Made by a program: the position numbers and the translations under genes. The notes under the pieces are model-generated. The model was not told the DNA's origin. It did no database searches and saw only the letters and a program-made list of their open reading frames with translations. From assembly GCA_038849025.1 (NCBI GenBank), contig JAWCNE010000007.1:1-39554 (forward strand): DNA of 39,554 bases, written 5' to 3'. Positions 7,518 through 14,897 of this stretch are shown here, piece after piece; within the stretch, counting starts at the first letter, position 1, and every line of letters begins with the position of its first letter. This DNA comes from WUQU01 sp038849025. Its GTDB lineage: Archaea > Thermoproteota > Bathyarchaeia > Bathyarchaeales > Bathycorpusculaceae.

Positions 7518-8693
7518 ATGCCAACGAATTTGCCCGCTGAAGCCAAGCGTAAATGGGCTGAGGTTTCGGCTTCCAGGAATCCCCGTGAGAAACTTCAGCT
7601 TATGCAAGAGTTTCTAAGCCTAGTTCCAAAACATAAGGGTACAGCCAAACTGTGCGCACAGGTTAAAAAGCAGATGGCTGTTCTGCGTAGGGAAATTGAA
7701 GAAGGAAAGCGGAGAAAAGCTGGCAAGGGTGGGCCGAAATTTTTCATAGAGAAAGAGGGCGCCGCACAAATCGTAATTTTAGGATTAACAAATGTCGGAA
7801 AAAGCAGTCTTCTTGCGACAACGACAAAGGCAAGGGTTGAGGTTTCACCGGCCCCATACACTACGAAGGAGCCTGTTCCAGGCATGCTTCCCTATGAGGA
7901 TATTCAGTTCCAGCTGGTTGAGGCTCCAGCTTTAATAAAGGGAGCGGCTGATGGAAGAGCTTGGGGTCTTCAGACATTGGCTTTGGCTAGGAATGCTGAC
8001 GGATTAATATTGATGGTGGATTTAGGGCAGAACCCTGTTGAGCAGCTTTCCCTAATTCTTGAAGAGTTGGAGAAAACTCGAATACTCGTTAGCAAGCCGA
8101 AAGCGCGGGTTGAAATCGAAAGGAAGTTCATGGGAGCTGGCTTGCGCATAATTGTTTTTGGAAAACTTTTGGGCTGCACCTTTAAAGAAGTTGAGGAACT
8201 TCTTAAAGGCTATAGGGTTACAGATGCAGTTGTCAAAATTTACGGCGAAGCCACCCTTGACGAAGTTGAAGACGTTATTTTTGAAAGCACCGCGTATAAG
8301 CCAGCCATAATAATTGCGAACAAGCTAGATTTGGAAAATGCGGATGTAAACTTGAAACTTTTAGAAGCGTATGTGGGCAATCTGCTTCCAATAGTTGCGG
8401 TTTCATGCAGGACTGGAAAGGGCGTAGAAAGAATAGGCGAAACCATTTTTAGAACTTTGGAGATTATTCGAGTCTACACGAAAGAGCCAAATGTGAAAAA
8501 TTTCTCTGAAAAACCCTTCATTTTAAAGAAGGGGGCAACCGTTTATGATTTAGCCAAAAACATTCACAGCGATTTCGGTGAAAAATTCGCTTATGCAAAA
8601 GTTTGGGCTAAACGTCTCGTTTTCAGTCCCCAGAAGGTTGGAACGGCATTTCCGCTTGAAGACGGAGATATCGTTGAAATCCACACAAAATAG
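7518..8693 (+). CDS. DRG/Rbg-family GTPase with TGS domain
   Basis: A 391-residue GTPase of the developmentally regulated GTP-binding family, associated with ribosomes in archaea and eukaryotes. An N-terminal basic helical region (1-70) precedes the P-loop GLTNVGKSSLL (89-99). G4 is NKLD, and the C-terminal 65 residues form a TGS domain ending in FPLEDGDIVEIHT. The G3 region departs from the family: where DxPG is expected, the protein reads QLVEAPALIKGAADG, so both the Asp and the Gly are replaced. An inserted DRG-type segment lies between G3 and G4 (RKFMGAGLRIIVFGKLLGC). The gene is monocistronic on the plus strand and converges on the S7 gene with a 9-bp gap. Confidence 0.88.
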   Translation: MPTNLPAEAKRKWAEVSASRNPREKLQLMQEFLSLVPKHKGTAKLCAQVKKQMAVLRREIEEGKRRKAGKGGPKFFIEKEGAAQIVILGLTNVGKSSLLATTTKARVEVSPAPYTTKEPVPGMLPYEDIQFQLVEAPALIKGAADGRAWGLQTLALARNADGLILMVDLGQNPVEQLSLILEELEKTRILVSKPKARVEIERKFMGAGLRIIVFGKLLGCTFKEVEELLKGYRVTDAVVKIYGEATLDEVEDVIFESTAYKPAIIIANKLDLENADVNLKLLEAYVGNLLPIVAVSCRTGKGVERIGETIFRTLEIIRVYTKEPNVKNFSEKPFILKKGATVYDLAKNIHSDFGEKFAYAKVWAKRLVFSPQKVGTAFPLEDGDIVEIHTK

Positions 8694-8702
8694 TTCTAAG
8701 GG

Positions 8703-9308
8703 CTATCTTGAGGCTTGAGCTATTCTTTCCAGTTCGTGGCGTCTTGAAACTGCGTAACTTTTCATGTCGTGGTTTGCGGCTAGAATAAGCTCTTCGGCTA
8801 AGCATTCTTCAATGGAGCGGGGGTTATGCATAGCCGCTTGTCTTGCTCCTTCGCAGATATGCCTCAAAGCTAGATCAATTCTCCTTTGCGGTGAAACGTC
8901 CACTGACAAGTGGTAGACAATCCCACCGTAAGCTATCCTTGTAGTGTCCTCGCAGAGTGCAGAGTTCTCAACGGCTCTAACGAGAACTTCTATGGGGTTT
9001 CTTCCAGTGCGCAGGTGAATGATTTCAAAAGCGTGTTTAACAATGTTTATGGCTTTAGCCTTTTTCCCAGCGTTTTTCCCGGGACGCATTAAATTGTTTA
9101 CGAGCCTCTCTACAATGTTTACATTTGCTTTGCCGAAGCGCTTGTGTTCATGGCGGCCCATAGTGTGGGGAACAGCGATAGGTTTAAGCGAAATATACCT
9201 CTGTAAGCCTAAGTCCTTGACTTCAATGCCTTTAAAGCTCCATTTACCGAAGAGTTTTACCTCCTTTTCATTTTTTTCTTGTTCTTGCTCTTTACTCAAG
9301 TTTCTCAC
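8703..9308 (-). CDS. rps7: Small ribosomal subunit protein uS7
   Basis: A 201-residue archaeal uS7, which nucleates folding of the 16S rRNA 3' domain. Recognisable segments are VERLVNNLMRPGKNAGKKAK, NPIEVLVRAVENSA, GGIVYHLSVDVSPQRRIDLA and the C-terminus SYAVSRRHELERIAQASR. The N-terminal extension of about 45 residues (GKWSFKGIEVKDLGLQRYIS) is typical of archaeal and eukaryotic S7. The GTG start overlaps the stop of the S12 gene by 4 bases, so translation is coupled. No EF-2 gene follows; the next gene downstream is convergent. Confidence 0.97.
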   Translation of the reverse strand: MRNLSKEQEQEKNEKEVKLFGKWSFKGIEVKDLGLQRYISLKPIAVPHTMGRHEHKRFGKANVNIVERLVNNLMRPGKNAGKKAKAINIVKHAFEIIHLRTGRNPIEVLVRAVENSALCEDTTRIAYGGIVYHLSVDVSPQRRIDLALRHICEGARQAAMHNPRSIEECLAEELILAANHDMKSYAVSRRHELERIAQASR

Positions 9309-9745
9309 CGCATGGGTTTCTGTTTTCTTCCAAGCACAAGCTCTTTAAGGGATACACCGTTAACCATTATGACTTTCCAGCGGACTCCTGGAATATCGCC
9401 CATGCTTCTTCCACGGGAGCCTCCTATGCCTTCAACTATTACTTCGTCGTGTTCGTCGACAACGTTTAGGGCTCCGTCTCCTGGGAGGAAAGCAGTGATA
9501 ACCCTTCCGTTCTTAATTAGCTGGGTTCTGACGCATTTTCTTATGGCGCTGTTGGGCTGTTTGCTTTCAACGCCAACTTTTTCGAGAACTATGCCCCTTG
9601 CCATGGGTGCGCCTTCTAAGGGGTCTGCTTTCACGTCTAAGCCTAGCATGCGCCTTTTATAGTACATGCTACTCCATCGGAACTTTCGCCTTTTTTCAGC
9701 AAGCTTTCTCGCTGCGAACTCGCCTCTTGGAGACTTGGAACCCAT
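9305..9745 (-). CDS. rps12: Small ribosomal subunit protein uS12
   Basis: A 146-residue archaeal uS12 of the decoding centre. Diagnostic segments are VESKQPNSAIRKCVRTQLIK, VITAFLPGDGALN, DEHDEVIVEGIGGSRGRS and DIPGVRWKVIMVNGVSLKEL. The open frame extends to 9904, but I place the start at ATG 9743-9745. The family N-terminus MGSKSPRGEFAARKL begins there, a GAGAGG site lies upstream, and the extra 53 codons overlap two TATA-like sequences. It is the first gene of an S12-S7 pair. Confidence 0.97.
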   Translation of the reverse strand: MGSKSPRGEFAARKLAEKRRKFRWSSMYYKRRMLGLDVKADPLEGAPMARGIVLEKVGVESKQPNSAIRKCVRTQLIKNGRVITAFLPGDGALNVVDEHDEVIVEGIGGSRGRSMGDIPGVRWKVIMVNGVSLKELVLGRKQKPMR

Positions 9746-9783
9746 AGCTTCTAAATTCCTCTCGCTACGTCTAATCACAACTC

Positions 9784-9828
9784 TAATATTTAAGCTGAAC
9801 GAAGCAAACTCTGCTAGAATATTTAAAC
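9784..9828 (-). promoter_or_regulatory. Two tandem TATA-like boxes before rps12
   Basis: On the minus strand CTTAAATATTA (9784-9794) and GTTTAAATATTC (9817-9828) are both near-consensus archaeal TATA elements. The nearer one would give a start near 9763 and a leader of about 18 bases including GAGAGG. Two boxes 33 bp apart suggest dual promoters for a highly expressed ribosomal operon. Confidence 0.55.
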
Positions 9829-9961
9829 AGATAGTTAAAGCTACAAAACTTGGAGTTATAAAACTGTATTGACTTAAAGTTTCAAGAAGGTTCAGCTTTA
9901 ACAAAATACAAAAATGGGATGAGGATTAAACTTACCAGCTGGGCCTAGTGGAGGAGGTTTC

Positions 9962-10753
9962 ATGAGTTACTGGCGCTTGTTAAAACTTGAAACTTATAAT
10001 GCTTATATGAATATGGCGGTAGATGAGGCTGTGCTAAACGCAAGAATGAAGGGGCTGGCGCCTAACACTGTGAGGTTTTACCGTTGGAACCCCTCAGCCG
10101 TCTCCATTGGAAAGTTTCAAAGTGCAGAAAAGGAGGTTCACCTTGAAAGTTGCGCTAAACATGGTGTAGATGTCGTGAGGAGGATAACCGGAGGAGGAGC
10201 CGTTTACTTGGATGCAGAGGGCGAATTAACCTATAGCGTCATAGCAAGTAAGGACGACTTGAAGGTGAAAGATGCGACAGAAGCCTATGCAAAAATCTAC
10301 GGGGGGATGGTGCGGGCCCTAAAAATTTTGGGATTGGAGGCCGACTTTAACGAAGGTGCTGAAAGAGCAAGTCCAAATTTAACCATTAATGGTAGGAAAA
10401 TTTCGGGAAGCGCCCAATGCCATAAGGCTGGAATTGTTCTACAGCATGGTACGTTCCTTTTAGACGTCGATTTAGAGAAGATGTTCACTTTCCTAAGGGT
10501 TCAATGGGGCAAAACCCTTATGGAAATAGTAGACATCGCAAGGGACAAGATAACCTCAATAAAGGCGGAGATTGGAAAAGAAATTTCGCTTAATGCTGTG
10601 CACCAAGCTTTAGTTGAGGGGTTCCAAGCAGCCTTCAAAACGCAATTTCAGAAGGGAGAACTTACGCCCTACGAAAAGGAGCTTACAGAAAAACTCTACA
10701 AAGAAAAGTATTCTACAGCCGACTGGAACCTGCACGGCAAAAGTGTAATTTGA
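9962..10753 (+). CDS. lplA: Lipoate-protein ligase A, large (catalytic) domain only
   Basis: A 263-residue LplA-type adenylating ligase that activates lipoate and attaches it to E2 or GcvH proteins. It shows VRFYRWNPSAVSIGKFQ, VRRITGGGAVYLD (73-85), and GRKISGSAQ with the catalytic lysine near residue 146. It ends with YSTADWNLHGK, the same point where the Thermoplasma large subunit ends. The small C-terminal domain found in bacterial LplA is absent, so it probably needs a separate LplB partner, which is not in this window. The start is well supported by GGAGGAGG at about 9950-9957. In organisms with LipS1/LipS2, such a ligase loads octanoate or lipoate before sulfur insertion, which fits the radical SAM genes at the left end. 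Confidence 0.92.
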   Translation: MSYWRLLKLETYNAYMNMAVDEAVLNARMKGLAPNTVRFYRWNPSAVSIGKFQSAEKEVHLESCAKHGVDVVRRITGGGAVYLDAEGELTYSVIASKDDLKVKDATEAYAKIYGGMVRALKILGLEADFNEGAERASPNLTINGRKISGSAQCHKAGIVLQHGTFLLDVDLEKMFTFLRVQWGKTLMEIVDIARDKITSIKAEIGKEISLNAVHQALVEGFQAAFKTQFQKGELTPYEKELTEKLYKEKYSTADWNLHGKSVI

Positions 10754-10777
10754 AAATTTAAGCATAATTTTAGAAAA

Positions 10778-11761
10778 GTGATAAAGGAAGCGAGGAAGTT
10801 GAGGAAAAATAGAAGGCTTCGAAATAGGCTTACTTTTTCAGCTGTGCTCTGCTGCGTTTTTCTTTCTCTAACCAATATGACTTTTTCATATGAAAATTCA
10901 ACGTTAGCCACGGTTTACTTTTTTGATGTCGGTCAAGGAGACTCCATTTTCATAGACACTAATGGTTTAGACGTGTTAATCGACGGTGGGCCTCACAGTG
11001 CCGGCGCAACGTTGATGAGCTATTTGAATGGGCTTCATGTTTCACGGATAGATGTCGTTGTGGCTACGCATCCCCATGAAGACCATATAGGCGGTCTCAT
11101 AACCGTGTTAGGTTCAAGTATCATTGTTAGCACTGTCTTGTATAACGGCGAAGTGACAACCACTCAAGTATATTCGGATTTTATTGGCCTAGCCCAAGGT
11201 AAAATTGAGATTGCTGAAAGAGGCCAAGTATATGTTTTAGATGCTAATGTAAACTTTACAGTTCTAAGTCCCACACAGCCTCTTGAATTTAATGATGTAA
11301 ATAGCAACAGCATAGTTTTGAGGCTTCAATTGGGAAACGTGGCCTTCCTTTTCACTGGAGACGCAACTTTTGAGGCTGAAGATAGCATGATGAGTGCTGG
11401 CTTGAACCTTGAAAGCCAAGTTTTGAAAGTTGCCCATCATGGAAGCAAATACGCAACTTCAACCGAATTCCTTAACAGGGTTAACCCAACATATGCCGTT
11501 ATAAGCGCTGGCCTAGACAATCCTTATGGACACCCGCATAACGAAACAATTCAAAGGCTATTAAATAAAGGGGTTACAGTTTACGGAACCTATGTTTCTG
11601 GAACCCTAATTATGAGCACTGATGGCCAAACAGTGAAAGTTCATGGAAACCCAACGCCTATCCTTGAATATCCTCAGAATATGATTTTGTTCTTAATGCT
11701 CGCCTTAACAATTTTAGCTTTTTGGGGTAAAATTAGGAGACGCTCAAGTCTTCTTTATTAG
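10778..11761 (+). CDS. ComEC/Rec2-like metallo-beta-lactamase-fold hydrolase, secreted and anchored
   Basis: A 327-residue protein with an N-terminal hydrophobic segment (about 19-37), then an MBL domain of the ComEC C-terminal type: VYFFDVGQGDSIFID, LIDGGPH, the metal motif THPHEDHIGG (97-106), FLFTGDA, KVAHHGSKYATS and YAVISAGLDNPYGHPH. The extreme C-terminus is LEYPQNM followed by a hydrophobic helix and KIRRRSS. This resembles the PEFP-type C-terminal anchors of some archaeal surface proteins. The protein therefore probably acts outside the membrane as a nuclease or phosphodiesterase. The channel domain of true ComEC is missing, so DNA uptake is not implied. It starts with GTG 24 bp after lplA and overlaps the convergent coaD gene by 18 bp. 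Confidence 0.85.
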   Translation: MIKEARKLRKNRRLRNRLTFSAVLCCVFLSLTNMTFSYENSTLATVYFFDVGQGDSIFIDTNGLDVLIDGGPHSAGATLMSYLNGLHVSRIDVVVATHPHEDHIGGLITVLGSSIIVSTVLYNGEVTTTQVYSDFIGLAQGKIEIAERGQVYVLDANVNFTVLSPTQPLEFNDVNSNSIVLRLQLGNVAFLFTGDATFEAEDSMMSAGLNLESQVLKVAHHGSKYATSTEFLNRVNPTYAVISAGLDNPYGHPHNETIQRLLNKGVTVYGTYVSGTLIMSTDGQTVKVHGNPTPILEYPQNMILFLMLALTILAFWGKIRRRSSLLY

Positions 11762-12226
11762 GCGTCCTTCGCGGTCTATTTCTCCCTTGCGGATTCGCGT
11801 TGTGGAGATGGGCGCATGATTTTCTGAAGGGACCATCTCAATAACGACAATGCTTAGGGGTTGCAGTCCAAGCCGTTTTCTTTCTTCATTGATCTTTATG
11901 GCTGTGGGCTCCGTTTCTCTGCTTACAACTATGGCGTCCATGCATCCCTTTGAAAGGGTTATCCCGTAAGCGTCGTTTAAGGGGATTATTTTTGCTTTTT
12001 CCAGAAGACCATAATTGCGTAGAAAATTCTTCAAGTAGGTTAGTCTCTCTTCGTAAGGTGCCGTTATGTGGGGCTTATTCATTTTTTTTACAAATTCATC
12101 TGTGCATAAGCCTATTAGGACTTGTTCTCCAACTTCAAAGGCTTTTAAAAGGAGGGTTCTATGTCCCTTATGGAATTCGTCGAAGGTTCCTCCTACAGCC
12201 ACAGCCTTAAACTTTTTCTTCTGCAA
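11744..12226 (-). CDS. coaD: Archaeal phosphopantetheine adenylyltransferase
   Basis: A 160-residue nucleotidyltransferase of the archaeal PPAT family, which makes dephospho-CoA from 4'-phosphopantetheine and ATP. The signature is AVGGTFDEFHKGHRTLL (T/HxGH region), with VVSRETEPTAIKINEERKRLG and the C-terminal ISTTRIRKGEID (STxxR motif). It starts with TTG, preceded by GGGGT inside the end of the pantoate kinase gene; the gap is 5 bp. It is the third gene of a CoA operon (transporter, pantoate kinase, PPAT). Confidence 0.93.
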   Translation of the reverse strand: MQKKKFKAVAVGGTFDEFHKGHRTLLLKAFEVGEQVLIGLCTDEFVKKMNKPHITAPYEERLTYLKNFLRNYGLLEKAKIIPLNDAYGITLSKGCMDAIVVSRETEPTAIKINEERKRLGLQPLSIVVIEMVPSENHAPISTTRIRKGEIDREGRLIKKT

Positions 12227-12231
12227 ATCTT

Positions 12232-13164
12232 TTACCCCAAGAGTCTGGCTCCTTGGACATCAACATTAGCCACCAGCACGTTTTCCTCTGGTAAAACCCG
12301 CTTAAAAGCTTGAGCCACTCGCTCAGCATTTTCCAAGGTTGTTAAAGCATGGGCAGCCTCCCCAACCATGTTTTGCGCCACACCTATAGCTCCAGCTTCA
12401 TCAGCATGCTTTATCAGCTTCTTAACTCGCTCCGTCATAAAACCAGTTTTCTCAGCGAACTCTCGGCAGCAAGCCAAAAAATTTTCAAGGGAAGGTTCAG
12501 CGAGAATTTTCTCCAGGGTTCTTCTTCCCCACTTGTTCACGGCTAAACGTTTTTCATGTGAAGATAAAACTTCTCTTGTGGGTATTGTGCCGAAAACTCC
12601 TGCAACAATTACATAGTCTGCAAATATGGGTATGCGATCTATTAGGGCTATTCCAGGAGCACCCGGCTCTACAGTGATTATGCAGCCGCCGAGCATAAGC
12701 GGACCAACGGTGCCCAAGCCAGTCTGGCATTTCACCTCTGCAACATGAGCTATTCGGCCAAGCTGGTTATAAGTTAGGTTTAAGCCTAAGGCCTTTGAGA
12801 GTGCTAGGGCTGTGGTTAATGCTCCGGCAGCGCTTGAACCAAAACCAGCACCTATGGGAACCTCAACTCGATGCTTGACCGTAACATTGTATTTTTCGCT
12901 TGCTTTAGCTAGAAGCGTTTGCACGACGGTTCTTGTGGTTTCAGCTTCAGGAGCATCCCGCCCATTAATGAAAACGCTTATGCTGTTTTTATCCGCCTCT
13001 GAAACAGTGACTTCTGTGGTTACACCTCTTTGAAATCCAAAACCACCTCCCCTTGCTCCAACCTTTTCAAGGTCTAAAATTGGACTTCCATCAGGCAAAG
13101 TGTCACATATTTCGAAGAAACTTGAAATTCCAGCCGGAGAGAAGGCCTTTGAAAATCTGTTCAA
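12232..13164 (-). CDS. Pantoate kinase (archaeal CoA pathway)
   Basis: A 310-residue GHMP-superfamily kinase of the archaeal pantoate kinase group (COG1829), phosphorylating pantoate to 4-phosphopantoate. Key motifs are the N-terminal FSPAGISSFFEI, the GHMP ATP loop PIGAGFGSSAAGALTTALAL near residue 105, GLGTVGPLMLGGC and a C-terminal AIGVAQNMVGEAAHAL region. The gene starts with TTG, 12 bp after the upstream transporter gene ends. The next step, phosphopantothenate synthetase, is not in the window. Adjacent PPAT strongly supports the assignment. Confidence 0.92.
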   Translation of the reverse strand: MNRFSKAFSPAGISSFFEICDTLPDGSPILDLEKVGARGGGFGFQRGVTTEVTVSEADKNSISVFINGRDAPEAETTRTVVQTLLAKASEKYNVTVKHRVEVPIGAGFGSSAAGALTTALALSKALGLNLTYNQLGRIAHVAEVKCQTGLGTVGPLMLGGCIITVEPGAPGIALIDRIPIFADYVIVAGVFGTIPTREVLSSHEKRLAVNKWGRRTLEKILAEPSLENFLACCREFAEKTGFMTERVKKLIKHADEAGAIGVAQNMVGEAAHALTTLENAERVAQAFKRVLPEENVLVANVDVQGARLLG

Positions 13165-13176
13165 GACTGGTCTTCC

Positions 13177-13932
13177 TTATTCTTCTGTTTTCTGCAGGAT
13201 TTTCAGCGATGGATAAGCTTTGTAGCAGGCTTTAATGATTGGGGGCCCTAGGAGAAGTATGAAGGGGATTTCTGTTGCGAATGTCCAAACAAATATTATG
13301 GGTATAAATGCAGGTGGAATAGGCGTCTTGAAATAGCCTTGAGGCGAAAAGAAGATTTGGCTGTAGGCCCAGACCACTAGGGCAATTATGGTGCTTCCCA
13401 CACCTAAACCTGTAACGGAACCGACGCTGTAGTTTCTCCACTGAGGCCAGTATTTTGCAACCGCCATTATGATGAGCATGCTTGCAACGACTGTTATGAC
13501 GAATAGGATAATGCTGTCAAAAGAGGATAGTCCAGTGTAGAGTTGGGTTTCAGCTGGCAGCAAGATTGTGGGCAGTAATAAGCCTGTTACTATGGTTATG
13601 CTACCTATGACAGCGCTTGTGCTTACTTTTTTCCAGCCGAGTTTTGTGCGGGAAACGTAGCCTATTATGAAGAATCCTGCAAAGTTTGCTGTCACGCCGG
13701 CGGAAAGACTTAGCAAGGCGTCTCCGTGGAAAAGCATGTCTCTGATGAATATTCCAATGGCTGCTCCTATTCCGCCAGTCCATGGTCCGAATAGAACAGC
13801 GAAAACTGCGGGTATTACAGCCGCAGGCCAGAAGGCTACTCCGCCTACTGTTATGCCTAAATCTGTTAAGCGTCCAACCACGGCGTATAGGGCTGCGCAG
13901 ACGCCTATCATTGCAACATTTAAGGCTTTCAT
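13177..13932 (-). CDS. ECF transporter S-component-like protein, probably for a CoA precursor
   Basis: A 251-residue integral membrane protein with about six hydrophobic segments. It opens with ALNVAMIGVCAALYAVVG, then GGVAFWPAAVIPAVFAVLFG and GIGAAIGIFIRDMLF, the pattern of substrate-binding S-components of energy-coupling factor transporters. S-components give specificity and borrow a shared ATPase/T module, which is not encoded here. Position as first gene of an operon with pantoate kinase and PPAT points to pantothenate, pantoate or a related precursor. That is inference from context; the fold call rests on the hydrophobic pattern. The upstream region contains a perfect palindrome. Confidence 0.75.
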   Translation of the reverse strand: MKALNVAMIGVCAALYAVVGRLTDLGITVGGVAFWPAAVIPAVFAVLFGPWTGGIGAAIGIFIRDMLFHGDALLSLSAGVTANFAGFFIIGYVSRTKLGWKKVSTSAVIGSITIVTGLLLPTILLPAETQLYTGLSSFDSIILFVITVVASMLIIMAVAKYWPQWRNYSVGSVTGLGVGSTIIALVVWAYSQIFFSPQGYFKTPIPPAFIPIIFVWTFATEIPFILLLGPPIIKACYKAYPSLKILQKTEE

Positions 13933-14000
13933 TTTATTTTGCTTCCACGTCTTAAGGTTTCATTGAGGTTGTCTTTCTAAATAAAAGTTTCCTATGGATT

Positions 14001-14018
14001 GTTTAAACATGTTTAAAC
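14001..14018. promoter_or_regulatory. Perfect 18-bp palindrome, candidate operator
   Basis: GTTTAAACATGTTTAAAC is its own reverse complement. It lies 69 bp upstream of the leftward ECF/CoA operon start and 130 bp upstream of the rightward pilin start. Twofold symmetry of this length suits a dimeric regulator. Which of the two promoters it serves is not decided by position; it is nearer to the CoA-side gene. Confidence 0.6.
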
Positions 14019-14054
14019 TTTTGTTTTAGCGGATTCTGTTGAACTGTTGTACGG

Positions 14055-14096
14055 TTATGTGTAGCTTTGTTCTACGCACAAACTATCATATTTAAA
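14055..14096 (+). promoter_or_regulatory. Pilin promoter: inverted-repeat motif plus TATA box (copy 1)
   Basis: TGTGTAG-CTTTGTT-CTACGCA (14058-14078) is an inverted repeat with 7-base arms and one wobble mismatch, followed by ACTATC and the TATA-like ATATTTAAA at 14088-14096. The same arrangement recurs before the gene at 14898. The TATA position predicts a transcript start near 14118, so translation should begin at ATG 14131 rather than ATG 14098. Confidence 0.65.
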
Positions 14097-14130
14097 CATG
14101 GCTGATTTTTGTGCACGGAGCGCAAATAAA

Positions 14131-14679
14131 ATGAAACTGTTGAAAAGTAGGAAAGCGTTAAGCACAGTGGTGACAACGCTGATTATTCTAGTGGTTTCAG
14201 TGTTGCTGGCGACAGTAGTAACGTTCTACGCCATAAACGTAACAACCACCAGAGTACAAGAAGAAAGTCTACAGATTTTCAAGCTGCACATATGGCATGA
14301 TGGCTCAGAAGGTCAAGCAGCCTTCCTCATAATCAACACTGGCGGGCGAGATGTTGTCCTTGACAAGATTGCCGTAAGGGGTCAAGAATGCCCATGGAGC
14401 AACGTGTTCTACAACAAGACTCAAGCAACAATAAATGATGACCTTCCCTACGGAGGCACGAATGTAACTGATGGCGGAAAGATATACGTTGATAATAAAC
14501 CATATGAATTAGAAGCAGCTCAAGACGACTTGATTTTAAAGTCAGGTTGGAGCATGATAGTTTACATAACGAAGCCAGATCACGTTTCAGTGAATGACAT
14601 AGGTGTTACCATAGGCGTTACTCTTTTCACAGCAAACGCCCAATATTACAAGGAAGCAAACGTTGAGGCTACCTCTTAG
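14131..14679 (+). CDS. Type IV pilin (archaeal, class III signal peptide)
   Basis: A 182-residue prepilin. The N-terminus has a short basic leader, KLLKSRKALSTVV, followed by a 23-residue hydrophobic helix (LIILVVSVLLATVVTFYAI) and a soluble domain of beta-strand character. This is the standard archaeal type IV pilin/flagellin-like architecture, with prepilin peptidase cleavage expected just after the basic stretch. ATG 14131 is preferred over ATG 14098 because the TATA box covers the latter and a CGGAG site lies upstream of the former. It has its own promoter and is followed by T-rich sequence, so it is probably the abundant major subunit made apart from the assembly operon. Confidence 0.85.
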   Translation: MKLLKSRKALSTVVTTLIILVVSVLLATVVTFYAINVTTTRVQEESLQIFKLHIWHDGSEGQAAFLIINTGGRDVVLDKIAVRGQECPWSNVFYNKTQATINDDLPYGGTNVTDGGKIYVDNKPYELEAAQDDLILKSGWSMIVYITKPDHVSVNDIGVTIGVTLFTANAQYYKEANVEATS

Positions 14680-14689
14680 CGGACGTCAA

Positions 14690-14728
14690 CCTCTCTCTTT
14701 TTCTTTCCACACCCTATTTTTCTTTTAT
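14690..14728 (+). terminator. T-rich terminator after the first pilin gene
   Basis: Pyrimidine-rich DNA with T5 and TTTTTCTTTT runs starts about 10 bp after the pilin stop. Archaeal transcription ends efficiently at such tracts. The rest of the gap to 14897 holds only the second promoter. Confidence 0.5.
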
Positions 14729-14799
14729 AATCCGCTTAAGGCAGAGCACACCAAAAATAAAGACTAACCCTTTATGTTTTCACTTTTAATTTTACACGC

Positions 14800-14846
14800 T
14801 TATGTGTAGTTTTGTTCTACACACACTATCTTATCTTAATATAAAT
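14800..14846 (+). promoter_or_regulatory. Pilus operon promoter: inverted-repeat motif plus TATA box (copy 2)
   Basis: TGTGTAG-TTTTGTT-CTACACA (14803-14823) is a perfect inverted repeat with 7-base arms and a 7-base centre. It is followed by CACTATC and then TTAATATAAAT (about 14837-14846), a good TATA box. Sequence and spacing match the element before the first pilin, which implies one regulator controls both transcripts. Position upstream of the TATA box suggests an activator. Confidence 0.7.
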
Positions 14847-14897
14847 TCCAAAATTTTTCACGGCTAGCCAGCCAGAAGAGAGGAGACCATTGAAAAG

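Noticed and set aside
9746..9904. N-terminal extension of the S12 frame by 53 codons
   Set aside because: It overlaps two TATA-like boxes, and the family N-terminus begins at 9745.
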